5,836 nt of DNA, from assembly GCA_021772365.1 (NCBI GenBank), contig JAJFMC010000411.1, forward strand, positions 1 to 5,836. The letters are read 5' to 3'. This DNA is from Chlamydiota bacterium (GTDB lineage: Bacteria > Chlamydiota > Chlamydiia > Chlamydiales > Criblamydiaceae). Below, piece by piece: positions 1 to 5,723 of this stretch; within the stretch, counting starts at the first letter, position 1; every line of letters starts with the position of its first letter. The notes under the pieces are model-generated. The model was given only the letters and a program-made list of their open reading frames with translations. It made no database searches and had not been told where the DNA came from. The translations under genes were made by a program, and so were the position numbers.

Positions 1-1914
1 TTTCCCTTTGACGTGAATGGTGGGGCAGTATTCGTTACAGTCATCCGCTTGAATATTCAGGGATAGGTAGGTAGAAAATCCTCCGAGGTTTTCTTGGATG
101 AACTCTAGGTTGTCATGGTAGTCCCTTCCCCCGCAGCCCATTTGTGGGAGGAGGGTCGTATAGAGTCGCAGGAGCCACATATCGGATTCCTGAAACTTGG
201 GCACCTGCCAGATGAGGTCGGCGTAGACGATGGAGTTTGTAAAGGTTTCGTGATGGTACACATCGAGTAGATTGTGTTTGTAATGATCTAGAGGATATTC
301 ATGTGCTTTTTTGGGGATGTCATCGACAGTGAGTTTTGGGAGTATATTGTGATCTTCTTCATCCTGCTTTTGTTGGAACTGTTTCAACTGCTCTTCTTGT
401 TCGACGATATTCTCTATTTCTTTTTTCGATAGCCCTTCCTTGATGATTTTAAGTTTCTCTTCTTCCTCTTGTGCTTCTATTTGTGGGAGCTTGGGGTCGG
501 GGGTCATGACTACGCGTAAAAAGTGGTTGTTTTCGACGAGGTGTTTTTGGATGAGGGTTTCGAAATAGTTTTCATCTTTTTCGAGCTTCTTGCTTAATCG
601 CTCAAATAGTGTATGAATGCATAGTCCTTCATCTGGATCGGCACCATGATGTTTGATGAGAGCAGAGCGCATGAATAGGCAGAGGCCATAGGGTGCGCTA
701 TCACCTGTGATCTCCGACCGGTGGAATTCTAGCTGATGCATGGCTGAATCAATGAGTTTTTTGGGGATGCCATTGGCAACGATGGACCGCATCGTATCGA
801 ATAGCAATTTTTCTAAAGTGTCGGCACTAGAGGCTTTGCAGCCTTTCAAGGTGACAATGAATGGCACGTCATAGATATCCGGATCGAGGTAGGCATAAGC
901 TTGTGTGCAGAGGCCTGATTTTATGAGTGCTTTCTTGAGGGGGGAGGCATCTGTATCCATCAGGGCTATTTCTGCGATAGATAGAGCAAGGATTTCCTCT
1001 TGCTCGAGGACGTTGGTGGTTAGCCAGGAGAATGCTACGTAGGCTTGGTCTTCGGAATTTCCTTCGTCATTTTGCGGGTATGTTGCCTCTATGCGTCTTG
1101 AGCGGTGAAATCGCTTTTGTGTCGAAACAGGAGGTAGGGGTTCTTTTTTATCACTATTATCTAAAACGTGCTCGGCAATGACGTTGAGGTGTTCGTCAAG
1201 TGGAAAAGAACCGTAGAAGAAAAACAGACATCTGCTGGGATGGTAGTAGCGTGCGTGAAACTCTTTGAGCTCTTGATGGGTGAGGGATGGAATATTTTTG
1301 GGGTCGCCACCGGAATTCACACCGTATGTCGTTTTAGGAAATAGGGCAGAGTGGATGGTTTCATGCAAACGTGTAGTTGGTGAGGAAAGGGCTCCTTTCA
1401 TTTCGTTATAGACGATTCCTTTATAGGTAAGGGGTGAGTTGGTATTTTTCTCGTCGGCAAAAGAGAGTCGGTGACCTTCTTGTAGGAAACTGAAGTATTC
1501 GAGTTTTGGGTAAAAGGTTGCATCTAGATACACATCTAGTAAATTATAAAAATCTTTTTTTATCTGTGTAGCAGCTGGATAGCAGGTGAAGTCACTTCCA
1601 GTTAAGGCATTCATATAAGTGTTGAGGCTACGTCGGGTCATGCAGAAGAATGGATCATGCACAGGGAATTTTTCTGAACCGCAAAGGACGGTATGTTCCA
1701 GGACATGTGCTATCCCGTTTGATGTGGAGGGGATGGTTTGGAAAGATAAACAAAATAGATTTTCGGGGTCGTCATTGGCGATGTGCATGACAGATGCACC
1801 AGTAGAAATGTGTGTGAGTTCTATGACACGGCTATTGATTTCTTTGATATTGTGATTTTTTGTGATTTTGAAATTTTTGTATATATCACCAACTTCTGCT
1901 GTATTCCAATCCAT
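1..1914 (-). CDS. M16C zinc metalloprotease, presequence protease (PreP/Cym1)-like, 3' end outside window
   Basis: This is a reading frame without stops from ATG at 1914 to the left edge: 638 codons, the N-terminal two thirds of a protein whose family is usually about 950-1000 residues. The inverted zinc motif HxxEH is present as HVLEH (H70, E73 catalytic base, H74), with the distal glutamate ligand E171 in GIVYNEMKG, a typical PreP/Cym1 block. SLNTYMNALTGSDFTCYP (about 96-112) is also characteristic. Residues about 475-522 are highly charged (E/K/Q rich, probably helical) and match the hairpin linker that joins the two halves in this family. Family members degrade peptides in a closed chamber; Chlamydia has a homologue annotated ptr/insulinase (CT806, from memory). 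I see no signal peptide, so a cytoplasmic oligopeptidase is inferred. The start is supported by GAGG six bases upstream (CCTC at 1921-1924 on the plus strand). It is divergent from the membrane-protein gene. No internal frameshift was seen. Confidence 0.95.
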   Translation of the reverse strand, partial: MDWNTAEVGDIYKNFKITKNHNIKEINSRVIELTHISTGASVMHIANDDPENLFCLSFQTIPSTSNGIAHVLEHTVLCGSEKFPVHDPFFCMTRRSLNTYMNALTGSDFTCYPAATQIKKDFYNLLDVYLDATFYPKLEYFSFLQEGHRLSFADEKNTNSPLTYKGIVYNEMKGALSSPTTRLHETIHSALFPKTTYGVNSGGDPKNIPSLTHQELKEFHARYYHPSRCLFFFYGSFPLDEHLNVIAEHVLDNSDKKEPLPPVSTQKRFHRSRRIEATYPQNDEGNSEDQAYVAFSWLTTNVLEQEEILALSIAEIALMDTDASPLKKALIKSGLCTQAYAYLDPDIYDVPFIVTLKGCKASSADTLEKLLFDTMRSIVANGIPKKLIDSAMHQLEFHRSEITGDSAPYGLCLFMRSALIKHHGADPDEGLCIHTLFERLSKKLEKDENYFETLIQKHLVENNHFLRVVMTPDPKLPQIEAQEEEEKLKIIKEGLSKKEIENIVEQEEQLKQFQQKQDEEDHNILPKLTVDDIPKKAHEYPLDHYKHNLLDVYHHETFTNSIVYADLIWQVPKFQESDMWLLRLYTTLLPQMGCGGRDYHDNLEFIQENLGGFSTYLSLNIQADDCNEYCPTIHVKGK

Positions 1915-1969
1915 AATGATCCTCGAGTGTTCATGTAAGGCTGCATTAGTTTACCTGAACAAATGAATT

Positions 1970-1983
1970 TTGGGAAATCCCAA
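1970..1983. promoter_or_regulatory. Perfect dyad TTGGG-AAAT-CCCAA, candidate operator
   Basis: A perfect 5-bp inverted repeat with a 4-bp centre lies in the 133-bp gap between the divergent protease and membrane-protein genes, ending four bases before a TTGACA hexamer at 1988-1993. Its position fits a repressor site controlling one or both directions, but no regulator is identified. A short dyad like this can also arise by chance. Confidence 0.35.
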
Positions 1984-1987
1984 GTTG

Positions 1988-2017
1988 TTGACAAGATATT
2001 TCTATAATGACTAATAT
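1988..2017 (+). promoter_or_regulatory. Candidate promoter for the membrane protein/deacetylase unit
   Basis: A perfect -35 hexamer TTGACA (1988-1993) is followed after 18 bases by TAATAT (2012-2017, 4 of 6 matches to TATAAT). A perfect TATAAT also lies at 2003-2008 but is only nine bases from TTGACA, so those two cannot be used as a standard pair; with TATAAT the -35 near 1980-1985 would be poor. Either choice gives a leader of roughly 25-35 bases before the ATG at 2048. Chlamydial sigma-66 promoters often have poor -35 boxes, so the TATAAT alternative remains possible. Confidence 0.5.
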
Positions 2018-2020
2018 CTT
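1993..2020. promoter_or_regulatory. Perfect 8-bp inverted repeat around the -10 region, candidate operator
   Basis: AAGATATT (1993-2000) and AATATCTT (2013-2020) are exact reverse complements separated by 12 bases that contain TATAAT. The dyad starts inside the last base of TTGACA and covers both possible -10 boxes. A dimeric regulator bound here would block RNA polymerase, so repression of the plus-strand unit is the natural inference. The regulator is unknown. Confidence 0.45.
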
Positions 2021-2047
2021 CCTTACATTAAATTTTCAGGAGATATT

Positions 2048-2560
2048 ATGACTGCTATCGAAAAGACTACTCAATCTGAAGTGAATTTCATCCAAAAAAT
2101 GTACAACAACGTAGGGGATTTTCTCGATAAACATCCGACAGTATATAAAGTCGTCCTGATAGGATGCCATTTTTTTAGAACCCTTACCATGTTCGGTGCC
2201 ATGGTGTACATGCCTTTACCTATGGTTGCTACTGCTGCGATTATGGTGGGTGGGTCTCTGATCTATCGTGCGGCGGTAGAGAGGTTCTGCTGTTTCCGGT
2301 TCACGATGGAATCGTTGATGGGAGCTGGAGCGGCTTGGTTAGCGATGATAGGCACCATTAATTTCATCTCTGGCGCGGCTTTGGCGTCTGTTGGGTTGAT
2401 TATTGCTAACTCTATTGCGTTACTTCCTGTATTAGGCTATACGGCATGGGTGATCTACCTTTCGCACACCGATATTGAAAATAAGATGAAGACGATTGGT
2501 GCAGACACGTCGAATAAGGAAATTATTTCTTTAGACACTTGTCCATGTAATGGATCATAG
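2048..2560 (+). CDS. Small multi-pass membrane protein, candidate inclusion-membrane-like, unknown function
   Basis: I do not recognise this 170-residue protein. It has a polar N-terminus (1-32), then hydrophobic stretches at about 33-54 and 57-77 separated by the turn MPLP, a short polar/cysteine stretch (ERFCCFRF, 79-85), then hydrophobic stretches at about 90-110 and 112-138, and a polar tail ending with CPC near residues 165-167. This gives three to four membrane passes arranged as two bilobed pairs. Bilobed hydrophobic domains are typical of chlamydial Inc proteins, so an Inc or another small inner-membrane protein is possible, but this is inference from shape only. No cleavable signal peptide is evident. 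The ribosome binding site AGGAGA (2038-2043) stands four bases before the ATG, making the start secure. The stop (TAG) is two bases before the deacetylase start, so the two genes very probably form one operon. Confidence 0.85.
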   Translation: MTAIEKTTQSEVNFIQKMYNNVGDFLDKHPTVYKVVLIGCHFFRTLTMFGAMVYMPLPMVATAAIMVGGSLIYRAAVERFCCFRFTMESLMGAGAAWLAMIGTINFISGAALASVGLIIANSIALLPVLGYTAWVIYLSHTDIENKMKTIGADTSNKEIISLDTCPCNGS

Positions 2561-2562
2561 TA

Positions 2563-3465
2563 ATGGCGGACAATAGTATGATTAACTATCCAAGAGACTT
2601 TCGTGGTTATAGCGAGGAACGACTTGATCCTAAGTGGCCTGGTAATGCCCGCGTCGCCATTTCCGTTGTCATTAATATCGAAGCTGGAGCGGAGCTGTCG
2701 CTTGCCGATGGTGATGAAAGAAATGAAAGTATTTACGAAATTATTGAGGAGGTGGAAGGTGTTCCTAATTTCTGCCTCCAGTCTCATTTTGATTATGGTC
2801 CTCGAGTGGGCTACCGGCGTATCATAGAGCTTTTAGACCAATATAACGTACCCTGTACTTTGAGTTGCTCGGGGAGGGCTATCGAACGCTGCCCATGGGT
2901 AGCTCAAGATGCGGTGCTGCGAGGTGACGAATTGGCGGCTCATGGTTATCGGTGGGAGGGGCATGCTAATATGTCGGAAGATCATGAACGGATAGTCATT
3001 AAGAAGACCATACAAGTGATCAAAGAAGCGTGCGGTGAGCGCCCAATCGGGTGGCATACAAAAGGTGCTCCATCGCCGAATACACGGCGTTTGCTGATTG
3101 AAGAGGGCTTTCTGTATGATTCGGATGCTTACGATGATGACCTTCCTCACATCGTTGAGGTTGGCGATACAAAGCATATTGTATTACCCTATGCTTTTGA
3201 TACCAACGATATGCGTTTTATGGCAGGCGGTAACTTCACCTTAGCTGATGACTTTGCTACTTACTGTATCGATGCCTTTCACACCCTCTGGAATGAAGGG
3301 GAAAAGTATCCTGCGATGATGTCGATAGGTCTTCATCCACGATTTATTGGGCGGCCGGGGAGAATTGCGGGATTGAGAAAATTCCTGGGTTTTGTGAGTA
3401 GCAAAGAAGACGTCTGGTTTGCACGACGTGTCGATATAGCGAAACATTGGTCGTCTCTTCTCTGA
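2563..3465 (+). CDS. Polysaccharide deacetylase-fold protein, allantoinase (PuuE)-like
   Basis: This 300-residue protein has the CE4/NodB fold in the PuuE-like branch. Diagnostic segments in order: NYPRDFRGY (8-16), PKWPGNARVAISVVINIEAG (23-42; the position of the usual motif-1 aspartate pair is NIEAG, compare NYEEG in PuuE), YGPRVGYRRIIELL (78-91), AAHGYRWEGH (125-134; H127 and H134), GWHTKGAPSPNTRRLL (163-178), DSDAYDDDLPH (186-196), NDMRF (215-219), SIGLHPRFIGRPGRIAGL (254-271) and VWFARRVDIAKHW (284-296). PuuE opens the allantoin ring; CE4 relatives such as Helicobacter PgdA deacetylate peptidoglycan. The sequence fits the allantoinase-like branch best, but the substrate is not proven and I see no other purine-degradation gene here. 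The ATG at 2563 is coupled to the upstream stop and has only a weak GGA ribosome site. An alternative start is M6 (2578), preceded by GCGGA. It ends with tandem stops TGA TAA. Confidence 0.92.
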   Translation: MADNSMINYPRDFRGYSEERLDPKWPGNARVAISVVINIEAGAELSLADGDERNESIYEIIEEVEGVPNFCLQSHFDYGPRVGYRRIIELLDQYNVPCTLSCSGRAIERCPWVAQDAVLRGDELAAHGYRWEGHANMSEDHERIVIKKTIQVIKEACGERPIGWHTKGAPSPNTRRLLIEEGFLYDSDAYDDDLPHIVEVGDTKHIVLPYAFDTNDMRFMAGGNFTLADDFATYCIDAFHTLWNEGEKYPAMMSIGLHPRFIGRPGRIAGLRKFLGFVSSKEDVWFARRVDIAKHWSSLL

Positions 3466-3570
3466 TAAGTTGACAACGAAAGGTTGCAGTCAGGGGGCAA
3501 TGGTGGAGTGACACAAATCAGTCAAATCGCAAACTTTTCACACTCTATAAATCGTGCCATTTTTATCCCA

Positions 3571-3592
3571 GTTTATCACGAATAAACGTGAT
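3571..3592. repeat. Overlapping small dyads (ATCACG/CGTGAT)
   Basis: ATCACG (3575-3580) and CGTGAT (3587-3592) pair with a six-base centre, and GTTTAT (3571-3576) with ATAAAC (3582-3587) form a second overlapping inverted repeat. It lies about 105 bases beyond the deacetylase stop. It could act as an RNA hairpin protecting the mRNA end or as a protein site; no U-tract follows it. Confidence 0.4.
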
Positions 3593-3616
3593 TACTAAAT
3601 GCCATTCTATTTAGAG

Positions 3617-3671
3617 TTTTTTACAGGGTGAGCAGGATAGTGATATCCTATCCTACCCATCCTGTAAAAAA
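3617..3671. repeat. 55-bp near-perfect inverted repeat between convergent genes
   Basis: The left arm (3617-3640) begins TTTTTTACAGGG and the right arm (3648-3671) ends CATCCTGTAAAAAA. The 24-bp arms pair with two mismatches and one G-U, around a seven-base centre (TGATATC). An inner alternative pairing GGATA/TATCC (3635-3639 with 3644-3648) is also possible. The structure would be a very stable hairpin on both transcripts and probably limits read-through between the convergent genes. Its flanks are reversed relative to a bidirectional terminator: T6 comes first and A6 last on both strands, so no U-tract follows the stem. A repeat-family element or mobile-element remnant is the alternative. 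Confidence 0.75.
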
Positions 3672-3723
3672 TATTGATTAATCACGAAGACTAAAAAATC
3701 GCCTCTTCTGCAGAACTAGTAAT

Positions 3724-3750
3724 GAAGATTTGGAAACTTCCCAAAGCTTC
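3724..3750. repeat. 27-bp dyad, GAAGaTTTGG / CCAAAgCTTC
   Basis: Arms of ten bases (3724-3733 and 3741-3750) pair with one mismatch around a seven-base loop. It lies 140 bases past the dnaA stop in the dnaA direction. On the minus strand a T6 run occurs only about 25 bases after the hairpin, too far for a standard intrinsic terminator. It may still stabilise or end the dnaA transcript. Confidence 0.45.
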
Positions 3751-3891
3751 ACTCACTCTCTTATCATCCAGTAAGGGAAATATTCTCTTTTTCCAAATCC
3801 TTCTCGCTTTTCCCCCTTTAGCACTGGGGGTACGATGAAAATTGCATCGCAAGATGAAGTAGCACTTTCTACAGTCACAAATGTTTCCTTT

Positions 3892-5259
3892 TTATGCAGC
3901 GCTCGCCGCAATATTTCTCTCCACCATGTCGACTCGTCGACGAAGGTGGTCATCTTTTTGAATCTTCTGCTCAATGCTCTTTCTTGCATGCAACAGTGTT
4001 GAGTGCGTTTTTCCGAAAGAAGCCCCTAGCATTTGTAGCGATTCATTGATGAGTTTACAGGCTAAATACATCGCTACTTGACGGGGAAGAGCGATCTCTT
4101 TTGTCCGTGTTGTCCCTTTTAGGTCGTTGATGCGTACATCAAAAACCGAGGCGACGCTTTTGAGGATCTGTTCGACACTGATCCTTTCTTGATGCGGTGC
4201 CTGGAACATCTCGCGAAGAGCACGTTCGACCATATTTTCCGTAATCTCTAGGTTGAGAAGACGGCTGTGTGCGCTTAGTTTATTGATGGCCCCCTCTAAC
4301 TGACGGACGTTGTTATAGATATGTTCTGCAATATAAAAAGCGATATTTTGGGGGATATCCAGTCCCTTCATTTGCGCTTTATACTGCAAAATCGCAACGC
4401 GTGTCTCGAGTTCAGGAACACCCATATGAGCGACGAGTCCCCACTCCATTCGTGCGGTGAGTCGCTCAGACAACTTAAGTTGCGACGGAGGTTTATCACT
4501 AGTGATGATAATTTGTTTTTTCTGATTGATTAGTGCTTCGATGGTGTTGCTGATTTCCTCTTCGAAATTCAGTCTGTTTTCTAGGAATTGGATATCGTCG
4601 ATGAGGAGAACGTCAATTTCGTTACGGTAGTAGCGCTTCATTTTATCCACAGATTTATTACGTAGGCTGTCGACTAAGTCATTGATAAACTGTTCTGTTG
4701 TAATACATTGCACCTTGAGCTTGGGATGGTGCTTTCGGACATGATGACCGACGCTATGGAGGACATGTGTCTTTCCAAGGCCAACACCGCCAAAAATAAA
4801 AAGAGGACTATACGACTGACCAGGATGTTGGGCAATACCCCATGCTGCAGACTTAACGAACTGGTTGGATGGTCCTTCGATGAAATTATCAAAAATATAG
4901 TTGGGGTTGAGATCGACAACATAATCTCTTGGGACATGAGTAGGCTGGGGGGTGATGCTATCGGGTGTAGGTTGTTTTGGGGCTGAAGCTTTTTGTGGAA
5001 CTGGAGGCGCAATAACGAATTTAATGGATGGCTCACCCATTTTGTCGACAGGGAAGAAGGCACAGAGGTCTTTTTTATAGTTGGATAGGAGGTATTCTTT
5101 AACAAAAATGTTAGGTACTTCGAGCGTTACAGTGTCTTCGGTCGCTTCGGTTAGCTTGATTGGGCTAAGCCAATTACCGTAAGCTGTTGCTGAGCAATGT
5201 TTTTTAACATACTCAAGAAATTGCGACCAAGATTGTCGCGTGTCAGTTGCTAGCGTCAT
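3892..5259 (-). CDS. dnaA: Chromosomal replication initiator protein DnaA (DnaA1-type of Chlamydiae)
   Basis: This is a complete 455-residue DnaA, a normal length for the family. Domain I is at about 1-83 (WxQFLEYVKKHC, NWLSPIKL), followed by a short proline/glutamine-rich linker (about 84-115) and the AAA+ domain from about 119. Walker A is GGVGLGKTH (157-165; K163), Walker B LLIDDIQF (218-225; D221, D222) and sensor 1 IITSD (251-255). The arginine-finger block is LTARMEWGL (267-275; R270), sensor 2 NNVRQLEGA (316-324; R319). Domain IV carries the DNA-binding signature ASFGKTHSTLLHA (413-425), where the usual RDHTT reads KTHST as in chlamydial DnaA. It binds ATP and DnaA boxes to open the origin. 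The start is supported by GAGGA six bases upstream (TCCTC at 5266-5270 on the plus strand) and by alignment of W11 with the first tryptophan of C. trachomatis DnaA1. Chlamydiae commonly carry a second dnaA, not seen here. Confidence 0.99.
   Translation of the reverse strand: MTLATDTRQSWSQFLEYVKKHCSATAYGNWLSPIKLTEATEDTVTLEVPNIFVKEYLLSNYKKDLCAFFPVDKMGEPSIKFVIAPPVPQKASAPKQPTPDSITPQPTHVPRDYVVDLNPNYIFDNFIEGPSNQFVKSAAWGIAQHPGQSYSPLFIFGGVGLGKTHVLHSVGHHVRKHHPKLKVQCITTEQFINDLVDSLRNKSVDKMKRYYRNEIDVLLIDDIQFLENRLNFEEEISNTIEALINQKKQIIITSDKPPSQLKLSERLTARMEWGLVAHMGVPELETRVAILQYKAQMKGLDIPQNIAFYIAEHIYNNVRQLEGAINKLSAHSRLLNLEITENMVERALREMFQAPHQERISVEQILKSVASVFDVRINDLKGTTRTKEIALPRQVAMYLACKLINESLQMLGASFGKTHSTLLHARKSIEQKIQKDDHLRRRVDMVERNIAASAA
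4643..4651 (+). other. Perfect DnaA box TTATCCACA inside dnaA
   Basis: An exact match to the E. coli-type consensus box lies within the dnaA coding sequence, at the codons for the conserved SVDKM segment (residues 203-207). It is the only perfect consensus box I found in the window. Because those residues are conserved in chlamydial DnaA1, coding constraint may explain it. Confidence 0.4.
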
Positions 5260-5298
5260 ATTGCGTCCTCATTAACGTATTGCGTTGTTGTCTGCTTC

Positions 5299-5330
5299 TT
5301 TATATTGCCGTTGTCTATGTATTGTGTCAT
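5299..5330 (-). promoter_or_regulatory. Weak proximal dnaA promoter candidate
   Basis: On the minus strand TATAAA (plus 5299-5304) could be a -10 box about 40 bases before the dnaA ATG. The best -35-like hexamer is ATGACA (plus 5325-5330), but at 20 bases the spacing is too long. It is offered only as the nearest AT-rich -10 match. Confidence 0.2.
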
Positions 5331-5380
5331 GGCCGTCATAGCCATTGTTCAAAGTCTGTTCATAAATAGCCTTAGCTTGA

Positions 5381-5431
5381 TGTGGAAGTGTAAAACAAAA
5401 GTTATAAACAACCTTTCCACACTGTTGTCAG
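5381..5431 (-). promoter_or_regulatory. Candidate dnaA promoter bracketed by inverted DnaA-like boxes
   Basis: Read on the minus strand, CTGACA (plus 5426-5431, 5 of 6 to the -35 consensus) and TATAAC (plus 5401-5406, 5 of 6 to the -10) are 19 bases apart. TGTGGAA (5381-5387) and TTCCACA (5415-5421) are exact reverse complements flanking the -10 and resemble DnaA boxes. Binding of DnaA here would give the autorepression known for dnaA in other bacteria. The spacing is longer than ideal and the leader would be about 135 bases. Confidence 0.35.
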
Positions 5432-5435
5432 GGCC

Positions 5436-5449
5436 TTTTACGGGTAAAA
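5436..5449. repeat. Palindrome TTTTAC-GG-GTAAAA
   Basis: A perfect 6-bp inverted repeat with a two-base centre lies just upstream of the candidate dnaA -35 box. A dimeric regulator site is possible; no regulator is identified. Confidence 0.35.
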
Positions 5450-5540
5450 AGCTATCATGTGTAAACATAGGCTGCAAGGACTTTGTCACGATGATTTTTA
5501 CGGTTTTGCTTTAAATCGCTGATAATCAGAACAACTAGAT

Positions 5541-5586
5541 CAAGAAAAATCTATATTGTTTACAAAATAAAATAATTTATCTTAAG
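5541..5586. other. AT-rich block, possible unwinding element
   Basis: Only seven of 46 bases are G or C, with the densest part at 5560-5584. It lies between the DnaA-like sites at 5381-5466 and those at 5661-5688. AT-rich blocks flanked by DnaA boxes are typical of origins, but they are also common in intergenic DNA. Confidence 0.3.
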
Positions 5587-5704
5587 TCGTTGAGGACAAG
5601 TAAAAAATGTACTGCCATTACCTCAAATCTCTTATGTTCTGAAGGGAACGAAGATTGAGTTGTGAACAATGATGGTCGTTGTGGAATTGATGATAACTTT
5701 TCGG

Positions 5705-5710
5705 TATAAT
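5705..5710 (+). promoter_or_regulatory. TATAAT -10 box for the right-edge gene
   Basis: A perfect -10 hexamer on the plus strand lies 36 bases before the ATG at 5747. No good -35 lies at standard spacing (TTGTGG at 5679-5684 is 20 bases away). Transcription would begin near 5717, so the leader would be about 30 bases. Confidence 0.4.
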
Positions 5711-5723
5711 AGGGTCGAAAAGG

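Larger units (their letters stand above)
3466..3891. other. 426-bp convergent intergenic region, no gene found
   Basis: This lies between the ends of the deacetylase gene and dnaA. I see no reading frame with a start, ribosome site and plausible protein. It holds three dyads (3571-3592, 3617-3671, 3724-3750), a small CCCCC/GGGGG inverted repeat (3812-3816 with 3826-3830) and a PstI-type palindrome TTCTGCAGAA (3706-3715). ATCACGAA occurs at 3575-3582 and again at 3681-3688. None of the hairpins has a U-tract directly after it in either direction, so there is no textbook Rho-independent terminator. Confidence 0.8.

Noticed and set aside
1619..1855. 78-codon plus-strand frame inside the protease gene
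   Set aside because: It is antisense to the strongly supported zinc-motif region of the protease.
1972..1981. GGGAAATCCC resembling a eukaryotic kappa-B site
   Set aside because: The match is a by-product of the bacterial dyad TTGGGAAATCCCAA; there is no reason for a host factor to act on this DNA.
2455..2787. 110-codon open frame on the minus strand
   Set aside because: It lies across the junction of the membrane-protein and deacetylase genes, has no family resemblance, and those genes are far better supported.
3812..3830. CCCCC-N9-GGGGG as a dnaA terminator
   Set aside because: The stem is only five base pairs and no U-tract follows it on either strand.
3753..3989. 78-codon minus-strand frame overlapping the dnaA 3' end
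   Set aside because: It starts 98 bases inside dnaA in another frame, with a composition lacking any recognisable domain. It was considered as a downstream gene but there is no support.
4674..5105. 143-codon minus-strand frame within dnaA
   Set aside because: It is a shifted frame of dnaA itself, serine/leucine-rich as such shadows are.
5329..5345. ATGGC/GCCAT hairpin in the dnaA leader as a riboswitch or attenuator
   Set aside because: A five-base-pair stem without further conserved structure or terminator is too little to call.
5305..5514. 69-codon plus-strand frame upstream of dnaA
   Set aside because: It starts with TTG, has no ribosome site before it or before its first ATG (5317), and covers the likely dnaA promoter region.
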